11,926 nucleotides of DNA from positions 1 to 11,926 of the forward strand of contig SKFX01000149.1 in NCBI GenBank assembly GCA_007117775.1. Reading direction: 5' to 3'. Positions 1 to 5,743 of this stretch are shown piece by piece; the first letter of the stretch is position 1, and the number at the start of each line of letters is the position of its first letter. This stretch comes from Ilumatobacteraceae bacterium. GTDB taxonomy: Bacteria > Actinomycetota > Acidimicrobiia > Acidimicrobiales > Ilumatobacteraceae. The notes beneath the pieces were generated by a model. It was given only the letters and a program-made list of their open reading frames with translations, searched no databases and was not told where the DNA came from. The translations under genes were made by a program, and so were the position numbers.

Positions 1-251
1 ACCCCGAGGAAGGGCCGACCGCTGCGCGCCGCGGCGCGCGTCGCGTCCTCGAGGCCGCAGTCGCGCAGCGCCCGCATACAGGCGCCGAAGGCACCGACTC
101 CGGGCAGCACCACGGCATCGGCACGCTCGATGAGGTCCACCTCGGTGGTCAGCCGGGCATCGGCCCCGACCCGACACAAGGCCTTGTGCATCGAGTGCAT
201 GTTGCCGATGCCGTAATCGATGACCGCCACCACGGGACGGTTCGGATCCAT
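1..251 (-). CDS. hisH: Imidazole glycerol phosphate synthase, glutaminase subunit HisH (partial, C-terminus beyond the window)
   Basis: HisH is the glutamine amidotransferase that releases ammonia for HisF in histidine and purine-intermediate (AICAR) synthesis in the cytoplasm. Reading from ATG at 251 gives 83 residues starting MDPNRPVVAVIDYGIGNMHS, then VVLPGVGAFGACM and ending RPFLG. These are the class I amidotransferase N-terminal strand, the oxyanion-region PGVGAFG motif and the strand just before the nucleophile elbow. The window ends immediately before the expected GVCLGMQ with the catalytic Cys, so that residue cannot be checked. The start directly abuts the hisB stop (TGA at 252-254, ATG at 249-251), and a weak AAGGG lies about 10 nt upstream inside hisB. 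This suggests translational coupling. Identity is clear from motifs and position. Confidence 0.93.
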   Translation of the reverse strand, partial: MDPNRPVVAVIDYGIGNMHSMHKALCRVGADARLTTEVDLIERADAVVLPGVGAFGACMRALRDCGLEDATRAAARSGRPFLG

Positions 252-845
252 TCAGAGCACACCCTTGGTGGACGGGATCGAACCGGGCCCATCGATGCGG
301 ACCGCATCGCGCAACGAGCGCGCGAGGCCTTTGAAGGTGGCCTCGATGATGTGGTGGACGTTGGTGCCGCGCACCAACTCCACATGCAGGGTGATCGCCG
401 CGTTGGTCGCGAACGACTCGATGGCGTGCTGGGTCAACTGCGGGTCGAATGCCGGTGTGCCCAATGGCAGGCATTCGGGCATCTCGACATCCCAGAAGAC
501 ATGGGGTCGACCCGACAGATCGAGCGCGATATCGACCAGGGCCTCATCGAGGGGAAACCGTCCACTGGCGAATCGCCGGATTCCGGCCTTGTCCCCGAGT
601 GCCTCAGCGAAGGTCTCGCCGAGCAGGATCGAGACATCTTCGATCGTGTGATGGGTGTCGATCGCCAGATCACCCTCAGCTGTGACCGACAGATCGAAGC
701 CGCCGTGACGGCCGAGTTGATCGAGCATATGGTCGAAGAACGGGATGCCGGTGTCGATCGAGGTCGATCCCGACCCGTCGAGGCAGAGTTCGATCTCGAC
801 GCTGGTCTCAGATGTGGTGCGCGATCTGCTGGCGGTTCGTGTCAT
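252..845 (-). CDS. hisB: Imidazoleglycerol-phosphate dehydratase HisB
   Basis: This enzyme is the manganese-dependent dehydratase that converts imidazoleglycerol phosphate to imidazoleacetol phosphate, the substrate of the neighbouring HisC. The protein has 197 residues, the normal size for a monofunctional HisB, so it lacks the histidinol-phosphatase domain found in enterobacteria. Visible signatures are TGIPFFDHMLDQLGRHGGFD near residues 32-51, the metal-binding repeat DTHHTIED and its second copy VHHIIEATFKGLARSLRDA, and the C-terminal PSTKGVL. The start ATG at 843-845 overlaps the hisC stop as ATGA and is preceded by AGGAGG at 853-858 with 7 nt spacing, a classic internal-operon ribosome site. 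No key residue appears to be missing. Confidence 0.97.
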   Translation of the reverse strand: MTRTASRSRTTSETSVEIELCLDGSGSTSIDTGIPFFDHMLDQLGRHGGFDLSVTAEGDLAIDTHHTIEDVSILLGETFAEALGDKAGIRRFASGRFPLDEALVDIALDLSGRPHVFWDVEMPECLPLGTPAFDPQLTQHAIESFATNAAITLHVELVRGTNVHHIIEATFKGLARSLRDAVRIDGPGSIPSTKGVL

Positions 846-1897
846 ATCAGGGCCTCCTGTAGCGCCATCAAGAATGCGTCGTTCTCCTCGGCCGTTCCAA
901 CCGTCACCCGGACATAGCCGTCGAGGCGCGACCAGCTCGAACAGTCTCGGATCAGCACCCCTCGATCGACGAGGCCCTGCCAGAGTCGACGGCCGTCACC
1001 ATCAGCTGGTCGGAACAAGATGAAGTTGGCGCCCGAGGGAACCACGTGCAATCCGAGCGAACCCAGCGCGGCAGTGAGACGGTCGCGCTCGGCGACGAGG
1101 GCGCGGACGCGTTCGCGCATGGCGGTGTCGTAGTCGAGTGCCAGTCGACCCGCAATCTGGCTGAGTGCGTCGAGATGATACGGCAGCACCACCTTGTCGA
1201 GTTCGGCGATGAGCCAGGCCGGCCCGATCAGATAGCCGAGGCGTGCCGCCGCCATCGACCACGTCTTGGAGAAGGTGCGCACCACTGCGAGTGACCGGGA
1301 GTCATCGATGAGACTGATCGCCGACCAGTCCGAGAACTGCGCATAGGCCTCGTCGACGACCATGAGATGGTCGCTCGCCGAGGCGAGCTGTGTGAGGAGT
1401 GCGGGATCATCGACGAGTCCCGTCGGATTGTTCGGTGAGCAGACGAACACCACATCGGGTCGGTGTTCGACCAGCACCCGGCGCACCTCGGCCGGATCGA
1501 GTTCGAAATCCGACGTGCGCTCGCCGCTGACCACCGATGCACCGGCGATCCGGGCCAGATGGGCATGGAGCTGATAGGTCGGCTCGAAGGTGGCGACACT
1601 GCGGCCGTGGCCGCCATAGGTCAATAACAGTGTCTGGATCACTTCATTGGAGCCATTGGCGACGAAGACCTGTTCGGGTTCGACACCGTGATGGATCGCG
1701 AGTGCCCGACGCAGTTCGGTCGCCTCGCGGTCGGGGTAGCGGTTCCAGTCGATCTGCGCGACTGCGGCGGCGAGACGTTCGACGAACTCGGCGGGCGGGC
1801 CGACCGGGGACTCATTGGTGTTGAGGCGCACTGCGACATCGATCTGGGGCGAGTGATAGCCCGAGAGGCCGAGGAGTCCATCGCGCACACGCAGCAC
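842..1897 (-). CDS. hisC: Histidinol-phosphate aminotransferase HisC
   Basis: This is a PLP-dependent fold-type I aminotransferase that converts imidazoleacetol phosphate plus glutamate to histidinol phosphate. The protein has 351 residues. Visible motifs are RLNTNESPVGPP (24-35), ANGSNEVIQTLL (80-91), the cofactor motif SPNNPTG (154-160), VDEAYAQF (181-188), the lysine motif RTFSKTWSMAAARLGYLIG with the Schiff-base Lys211, and the C-terminal GYVRVTVGT with the substrate-carboxylate Arg. The GTG start at 1897 is the most upstream one possible, because a TAG closes the frame at 1907-1909. A -10 box TAGCCT ends 6 nt before it, which supports a leaderless mRNA. A second GTG three codons on (1888) is possible. 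hisC heads the hisC-hisB-hisH cluster; hisD is not beside it, since the next upstream gene is divergent. Confidence 0.96.
   Translation of the reverse strand: MLRVRDGLLGLSGYHSPQIDVAVRLNTNESPVGPPAEFVERLAAAVAQIDWNRYPDREATELRRALAIHHGVEPEQVFVANGSNEVIQTLLLTYGGHGRSVATFEPTYQLHAHLARIAGASVVSGERTSDFELDPAEVRRVLVEHRPDVVFVCSPNNPTGLVDDPALLTQLASASDHLMVVDEAYAQFSDWSAISLIDDSRSLAVVRTFSKTWSMAAARLGYLIGPAWLIAELDKVVLPYHLDALSQIAGRLALDYDTAMRERVRALVAERDRLTAALGSLGLHVVPSGANFILFRPADGDGRRLWQGLVDRGVLIRDCSSWSRLDGYVRVTVGTAEENDAFLMALQEALI
853..858 (-). promoter_or_regulatory. Shine-Dalgarno site of hisB
   Basis: AGGAGG on the minus strand, 7 nt before the hisB ATG and lying inside the hisC 3' end. It fixes the hisB start. 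It also shows that this genome uses canonical ribosome sites for internal operon genes, although several first genes here lack one. Confidence 0.85.
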
Positions 1898-1903
1898 GAT
1901 GGC

Positions 1904-1909
1904 AGGCTA
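1904..1909 (-). promoter_or_regulatory. -10 box of a probable leaderless hisC promoter
   Basis: TAGCCT on the minus strand fits TANNNT. It is followed by GCCATC and then the GTG start, which would place +1 on the start codon. No convincing -35 is visible 16-19 nt upstream. The box lies in one arm of an inverted repeat (CTACTG 1907-1912, CAGTAG 1930-1935). Confidence 0.5.
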
Positions 1910-1935
1910 CTGGCGCGAGCAGCCCGCAGCAGTAG
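1907..1935. repeat. Inverted repeat in the hisC / 68-residue-gene divergent promoter
   Basis: CTACTG at 1907-1912 and its exact reverse complement CAGTAG at 1930-1935 are separated by 17 bp. Each arm overlaps the -10 box of one of the two divergent genes, and each adjacent box completes TANNNT. A mirrored promoter pair gives this arrangement by itself. A shared operator is possible but unproven. Confidence 0.45.
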
Positions 1936-1938
1936 GTT
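1933..1938 (+). promoter_or_regulatory. -10 box of a probable leaderless promoter for the 68-residue gene
   Basis: TAGGTT fits TANNNT and ends 7 nt before the ATG at 1946, so transcription would begin at or one base before the start codon. A CTGGCG hexamer 17 bp upstream (1910-1915) is only a partial -35 match. AGG within the box could also act as a weak ribosome site. Confidence 0.45.
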
Positions 1939-1945
1939 GATTCCC

Positions 1946-2152
1946 ATGAGCGCCAATCCCTCGTCGACCGCCGCGGAGGTCTCCGCCATCTTGGAGTCAG
2001 TGGAGCGCTCCAGCAGACGGCTCGCGGAATTGGCCGAGCCCTATCTCGGCACCGAGCGCGAGGACATCATCACGGTGCTCTATGAGGCCGAACGCCAACT
2101 GCTCGGCGCCAACCGCAGCCTGCAGCGCGCGCTTCGCACACTCGGGCAGTGA
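1946..2152 (+). CDS. Small helical protein of unknown function (68 residues)
   Basis: I do not recognise this family. The frame starts at ATG 1946 (MSANPSSTAAEVSAILES) and ends with TGA at 2150-2152. The sequence is acidic and basic in alternation, rich in Leu, Ala, Glu and Arg, without Cys, signal peptide or membrane segment. It suggests two amphipathic helices (about residues 9-28 and 33-66) split by EPYLGTERED, which fits a small cytoplasmic helical hairpin or dimer. Support for its being real: it fills the space divergent from hisC, codon third positions are GC-rich, a TANNNT box sits 7 nt before the ATG, and a strong stem-loop lies about 80 nt after the stop. The same open frame extends upstream to 1688, but only as antisense to hisC, so ATG 1946 is the sensible start. 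Nothing in the sequence shows a link to histidine synthesis. Confidence 0.65.
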   Translation: MSANPSSTAAEVSAILESVERSSRRLAELAEPYLGTEREDIITVLYEAERQLLGANRSLQRALRTLGQ

Positions 2153-2233
2153 CGACACCGCAACGCGTCAGCCTCTGAGATCCGCAGTGCCGAGGGTCCA
2201 GGAGGGCATTGAGATACACCGAGGCCGGACGCG

Positions 2234-2261
2234 GCGATGGCCCCCTTTCGGGGGCCATCGC
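2234..2261 (+). terminator. Strong hairpin, probable terminator of the 68-residue gene
   Basis: The arms GCGATGGCCCCC (2234-2245) and GGGGGCCATCGC (2250-2261) pair perfectly over 12 bp around the loop TTTC. No U-run follows (CTCTGCC comes next), so it would be the U-tract-less kind of hairpin often seen downstream of genes in high-GC Actinomycetota. It begins 81 nt after the stop codon, which is rather far, so an RNA-processing or small-RNA role remains possible. Confidence 0.5.
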
Positions 2262-2299
2262 TCTGCCGCAGCCTCAGAAGGCGGATTCCGGGCCGCAGG

Positions 2300-2322
2300 G
2301 ACCAGGTGGCGGAGACCTGGTC
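2300..2322 (+). other. Stem-loop, 8-bp stem
   Basis: GACCAGGT (2300-2307) pairs with ACCTGGTC (2315-2322) around the 7-nt loop GGCGGAG. The purine-rich loop resembles a ribosome-binding sequence, but no start codon is suitably placed after it. Role unknown. Confidence 0.4.
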
Positions 2323-2345
2323 GGTTCCAACAATATCGACAATTT

Positions 2346-2366
2346 CTCTGCTTTTGCAAGCAAGAG
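2346..2366 (+). other. Stem-loop in the AT-richer part of the gap
   Basis: CTCTGCTT (2346-2353) pairs with AAGCAAGAG (2358-2366), with one bulged A, around the loop TTGC. It directly follows the AT-rich stretch. If the first hairpin ends one transcript, this one may belong to a separate RNA or simply be spacer. Confidence 0.3.
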
Positions 2367-2459
2367 CGCTCCAACTCCCGCAACACCAGCAGCGGCCGGT
2401 GCCGACCCGCCCAGCGGCTCCCCACCGCACCGTCACCCCATCGCTGCAGAGCAAGGCGA

Positions 2460-2465
2460 TACCCT
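2460..2465 (+). promoter_or_regulatory. -10 box of a probable leaderless mshD promoter
   Basis: TACCCT fits TANNNT and ends 7 nt before the ATG at 2473. The nearest purine run, AAGG at 2453-2456, is 16 nt from the ATG, too far for a ribosome site. A good -35 is not visible at standard spacing. Confidence 0.45.
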
Positions 2466-2472
2466 CGCATCG

Positions 2473-3345
2473 ATGCCGTCGATCCAGATCCACTCTGCGC
2501 CGACGCCGGCGCTGCGCGCTGGGGTGCTGGCGCTGAATGAGCGCTGTGGGCCGCGCGATCGACTCTCTGACCATCTGCTCGCCGATCTGCGCAGCGGGAG
2601 TGGTGCTGATTGGGAATCAGCCACCTTCGGTGAGCCGACCGCGCCGCAGACCTACGCGCAGCTCTCAGGTGCAGGAGAGGTGGCATTGCTCGAGGTGATC
2701 GGTGAACGCGATGCCGAGCGCTCGCACCAGCTCGTCAGCGACCTACTCGCCGTATCGGCGTGGCGCGGGCCGATCCGGTGGTGGATCCACGGACGCAGCG
2801 ATGCTGATCGCCCGGCGGCAACGCGTCTCAGCTTTGAACACGAACGACTCCTGCTCGAGATGGGCCGTGACCTCAGCGAACGGATCGAGTCCGATCTGGA
2901 AGTTCGATCCTTCATTCCCGGTGTCGATGACGAGGCCTGGTTGGAGGTCAACAACGCAGCCTTCGCCGCCCATGGCGAACAGTCTGGCTGGGATGGGCAG
3001 ATCCTCGAGGCGCGCTGTCGCGAACCCTGGTTCGATGCCGACGGTTTCCTCATCCACGAGTCCGATACCGGTATGGACGGATTCTGCTGGACCAAAATCC
3101 ACCCTGATACCGATCCGGTGACCGGTGAGATCTACGTCATCGGTGTGCACCCGTCGCGTCACGGTCGAGGACTTGGGCGACATCTCACCATCGCCGGTCT
3201 CGCCTCGATGCAGCGTGCCGGTGCCCGTCGAGCGAACCTGTTCGTCGACGAGGACAACACCGCTGCAGTCGCGATGTACCGCTCACTCGAGTTCGAGGTG
3301 GTCGCCAGCCACGAGGCGATGCTGCGATCCGGGGACAGCCGATGA
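2473..3345 (+). CDS. mshD: Mycothiol synthase MshD (mycothiol acetyltransferase)
   Basis: MshD acetylates Cys-GlcN-Ins with acetyl-CoA, the last step of mycothiol synthesis, the main low-molecular-weight thiol of Actinomycetota. The protein has 290 residues with tandem GNAT domains: a degenerate N-terminal one (about 1-130) and an active C-terminal one (about 141-285). The latter carries family hallmarks: VRSFIPGVDDEAWLEVNNAA (144-163), EPWFDADGF (184-192), GFCWTKIHP (203-211), GEIYVIGVHPSRHGRGLGRH (218-237) with the acetyl-CoA loop GRGLG, and FVDEDNTAAVAMYRSLEF (267-284). The ATG at 2473 was chosen because the GNAT fold begins right after it and a TANNNT box precedes it. The last codons overlap rlmN as ATGA. 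Known relatives are about 300 residues, so the length fits. Confidence 0.9.
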   Translation: MPSIQIHSAPTPALRAGVLALNERCGPRDRLSDHLLADLRSGSGADWESATFGEPTAPQTYAQLSGAGEVALLEVIGERDAERSHQLVSDLLAVSAWRGPIRWWIHGRSDADRPAATRLSFEHERLLLEMGRDLSERIESDLEVRSFIPGVDDEAWLEVNNAAFAAHGEQSGWDGQILEARCREPWFDADGFLIHESDTGMDGFCWTKIHPDTDPVTGEIYVIGVHPSRHGRGLGRHLTIAGLASMQRAGARRANLFVDEDNTAAVAMYRSLEFEVVASHEAMLRSGDSR

Positions 3346-4445
3346 ACGACGGCCCGGTGAGCGGCACCCGCTACGACCATGACCGCAACGCGCTCGAGAC
3401 GCTGCTCGGCGATGAACTGCCCGATCTCAAGCGCTACCGCATCGAACAGATCTGGGAGTGGCTGTACACCACACCGCGCGACCCCGCCGAGTGGACCAAT
3501 CTGCCGGTGCCAGTGCGCGAGCGACTGGCGGAGTTGCTGCCCAGCGCCCTGCACCCGGCGACCGAATCGATCAGCGAGGGCGGGCAGACCGTCAAGTTCC
3601 TGTCAGAACTCGACGATGGCCAACCGATCGAGACCGTGCTGATGCTGTCGGCGCGACGCGTCACCGTCTGTGTCAGCTCACAGGCCGGCTGCGCGATGGC
3701 ATGTGGATTCTGCGCGACCGGCCAAGCTGGATTCACCCGGCATCTCACCACCGGTGAGATCGTCGAACAGGTCATCCGTGCCGAGATGCGTGCCCAGCAG
3801 CTACAACGACGTGTCAGCAATGTCGTGTTCATGGGGATGGGTGAACCACTCGCCAACACCGACCGGGTCATCGAGGCGATCGAACGTCTCCACGGCGACC
3901 TCGGTCTGTCGGCACGCAATCTGACCGTGTCGACCGTCGGTGTGGTCCCGGGCATCCGGACACTGGCCGCGTATCGGCTGCCGGTCAACCTGGCCGTCAG
4001 CCTGCATGCCGCGAATGACGACAAACGCAATGAGCTGGTACCGATCAACCGCCGCTACCCCATCGATGACCTGCTCGGCGCATGTGCCGACTACCTCTCC
4101 GCGAAGAACCGACGCATCAGCTTCGAGTGGGCGATGATCGACGGTGTCAACGACACCGCTACCGATGCCCGCGAGCTCGCCGGCCTGGCCCGCCGTCTGC
4201 GGCCGTCGGCACATGTCAACCTGATCCCGTTGAATCCGACGCCGGGCTTCGCGACCCGCGGCACTCCGCTCGATCAGGTGCACCGGTTCCGCGACCAACT
4301 CGAACACCTCGGGGTGAACGCCACCGTACGGCGCAATCGCGGCACCGATATCGACGCTGCCTGCGGCCAGCTCGCAGCGGGCCAACCGGTCCGCATCACC
4401 GGCGGTCGCCGACACCGCGACGAGACCGCGCCCGATCACAGATAG
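3342..4445 (+). CDS. rlmN: Dual-specificity RNA methyltransferase RlmN (23S rRNA A2503 / tRNA A37)
   Basis: This is a radical-SAM enzyme that methylates C2 of A2503 in 23S rRNA and of A37 in some tRNAs. The protein has 367 residues. The N-terminal part (about 1-90) contains the accessory RNA-binding region (KRYRIEQIWEWLY). The core has Cys110 (VTVCVSSQAGC), the 4Fe-4S ligands Cys117, Cys121 and Cys124 in CAMACGFC, the SAM motif MGMGEPLAN (154-162), AVSLHAANDDKRNELVP, and the C-terminal RGTDIDAACGQL with Cys331. Cys110 and Cys331 correspond by spacing and context to E. coli C118 and C355, the pair needed for methyl transfer, so it should be active. This and the AACGQL motif favour RlmN over the resistance enzyme Cfr. 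The ATG overlaps the mshD stop, with GGGGA 7 nt upstream. Its 3' end overlaps the convergent APH gene by 10 bp. Confidence 0.97.
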   Translation: MNDGPVSGTRYDHDRNALETLLGDELPDLKRYRIEQIWEWLYTTPRDPAEWTNLPVPVRERLAELLPSALHPATESISEGGQTVKFLSELDDGQPIETVLMLSARRVTVCVSSQAGCAMACGFCATGQAGFTRHLTTGEIVEQVIRAEMRAQQLQRRVSNVVFMGMGEPLANTDRVIEAIERLHGDLGLSARNLTVSTVGVVPGIRTLAAYRLPVNLAVSLHAANDDKRNELVPINRRYPIDDLLGACADYLSAKNRRISFEWAMIDGVNDTATDARELAGLARRLRPSAHVNLIPLNPTPGFATRGTPLDQVHRFRDQLEHLGVNATVRRNRGTDIDAACGQLAAGQPVRITGGRRHRDETAPDHR

Positions 4446-5737
4446 CGGGGATTCGCGACCAGCAACTTGTCGATCACCGACTCGAAGACCGCATCGATCA
4501 CCACCGCGCCTGGGGTGCCGAGCACCCCTGAGCGGATCTGGGCTGCGAGATCGGCCTCATCAACCACACCGAGGCGTTCGAGCCGCTCCTGACGGCGATC
4601 TTCGAGTTGCGGGCCGAGGGATACTTCCCGCGACACGATCGACACGATGTTCGCGGCGACCCGAGCATGGAAACCCAAACGGCCCTCATGAGCGGGCACC
4701 ACCTGGTCGGTGAGGAACTCCGCCACCGAGTCGAGCAGTTCGGAGCCCGACGGCGCGTCGTGCAGCCCACTCGGCGCTGCGGCCTCGAGCACCGGCGGCG
4801 ATGGGGGTCGATGGCCGATCTCGATGAGCACGTCGTACTCGTTCTCACATACACGACGACCGATCGCCGCCAGTTCGTGGCTGCGCGCCACTCCACGGAG
4901 ATGCGCTCGGGCCTGCATCATGCAGATCACCCCCCACCCCAGGGTGCCGAACACCCGCCACCAGCGGACACGGGCAGGATCCACCGCCGGTCCACCGGCT
5001 GCCTCATAGGCCTCGAACAGCTCGTCGTCGCTGCCGACTCCGGCGACGGTGCCCGCTGCGCCGAAGCGCCAGGCGCGCACCCCGACCCACCCGAGGTCCT
5101 CCATCGGATCGCCGAGGTGCACCAATTCCCAGTCGAGGACCGAACGCAGACCATCGGGGCCGACGATGAGGTTGCCGAGGCGGAAATCACCGTGCACGAC
5201 CGTCGGCTGCACCGGGGCAGGCCGATGCTCGGCCAACCACCGGAAGGCGATCTCGAATGCCGGATGCGCCTCGTCCATCGCGTCGAAGGTCGCGCGCAGG
5301 CGATCGAGGGGGTCGGGTGCACCGAGACCGTCGACATCGCCTGGGTCGATGGCATGGATGCGCGCCAGGGCCGCCCCGATCTGGCCGGTGAGCACCTCTC
5401 GAGCATGTGCCAGCGCGTCATCGCGCAGGATCCGACGAGCGATCGTCTCACCGGTGATCGCCTCGGTGATCACGTATCCGTGCCCGCCATCATCGATCCC
5501 CGAGGCCACGAGCCGCGGCACCGGCACACCTGCAGCATGTGCAGCTCGCAGTACCGAGACCTCGCGGTCGAACCCGGCGCGATCCGCAACGCGCTGACGC
5601 TGCAAAATCACCGCTTGGCCGTCCACTGAGGCCCGCCAGGTCTCGCGCGATGCACCACCTGACAGCCGAATCACCTCATCGGCATCAATCCCCAATGCAC
5701 CGTTGAGGATCTCAATGATGTGATCGCGTCCGGACAT
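4436..5737 (-). CDS. APH-like phosphotransferase fused to a DUF6285 domain
   Basis: The protein has 433 residues. Residues 1 to about 315 form an aminoglycoside-phosphotransferase/choline-kinase-like fold. The Gly-rich loop is SGGASRETW (26-34), Glu59 lies in FDREVSVLRAA, the catalytic loop is VVHGDFRLGN (180-189) with Asp184 and Asn189, and the metal-binding motif is LDWE with Asp202. The usual ATP-binding Lys of strand 3 is not obvious (QAVILQRQR), as in many members of this subgroup. Residues about 330-430 (SELLDSVAEFLTDQVVPAHE, then LGFHARVAANIVSIVSRE) match the DUF6285 pattern as I remember it. That domain is often a separate small gene next to such kinases, frequently beside acyl-CoA dehydrogenases. 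Relatives are usually just called phosphotransferase; the substrate is unknown, and drug resistance should not be assumed. The start is six bases after the M23 peptidase stop, with GAGGA overlapping that stop, so the two are cotranscribed. Confidence 0.85.
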   Translation of the reverse strand: MSGRDHIIEILNGALGIDADEVIRLSGGASRETWRASVDGQAVILQRQRVADRAGFDREVSVLRAAHAAGVPVPRLVASGIDDGGHGYVITEAITGETIARRILRDDALAHAREVLTGQIGAALARIHAIDPGDVDGLGAPDPLDRLRATFDAMDEAHPAFEIAFRWLAEHRPAPVQPTVVHGDFRLGNLIVGPDGLRSVLDWELVHLGDPMEDLGWVGVRAWRFGAAGTVAGVGSDDELFEAYEAAGGPAVDPARVRWWRVFGTLGWGVICMMQARAHLRGVARSHELAAIGRRVCENEYDVLIEIGHRPPSPPVLEAAAPSGLHDAPSGSELLDSVAEFLTDQVVPAHEGRLGFHARVAANIVSIVSREVSLGPQLEDRRQERLERLGVVDEADLAAQIRSGVLGTPGAVVIDAVFESVIDKLLVANPRYL

Positions 5738-5743
5738 GGATCC

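Larger units (their letters stand above)
2153..2472. other. 320-bp non-coding gap with three stem-loops
   Basis: No credible gene is present. The mshD frame is open back to a TTG at 2209, but that 88-residue extension would be low-complexity and would run through a perfect hairpin. AGGAGG at 2200-2205 stands only 3 nt before the TTG, too close for normal initiation. Three stem-loops occur in a row (2234-2261, 2300-2322, 2346-2366), and ATCCGC at 2180-2185 can pair with GCGGAT at 2281-2286 to close the first. Bases 2328-2365 are clearly more AT-rich than their surroundings. From about 2375 to 2450 the plus strand is C-rich and poor in structure. I see no tRNA fold: GGTTCC at 2323-2328 is not followed by a proper T-loop. 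Confidence 0.6.

Noticed and set aside
2300..2345. tRNA or T-box-like element around GGTTCC
   Set aside because: No acceptor pairing, no proper T-loop (GTTCRANNC) and no anticodon arm at the right spacing.
2209..2472. 88-residue N-terminal extension of MshD from TTG 2209, with AGGAGG just upstream
   Set aside because: The Shine-Dalgarno-like sequence is only 3 nt from the TTG. The extension is low-complexity, crosses three hairpins, and is absent from MshD proteins as I know them.
3342..4445. Cfr-type antibiotic resistance methyltransferase
   Set aside because: The motifs (CVSSQAGC, AACGQL) and the chromosomal mshD linkage are those of RlmN.
4607..5629. 340-codon plus-strand frame opposite the APH-DUF6285 gene
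   Set aside because: Antisense shadow: there is no recognisable domain, and the opposite strand encodes a complete kinase fold.
4436..5737. Aminoglycoside resistance gene
   Set aside because: The fold is APH-like, but the DUF6285 fusion and the housekeeping context match the broad family of uncharacterised phosphotransferases, not the resistance enzymes.
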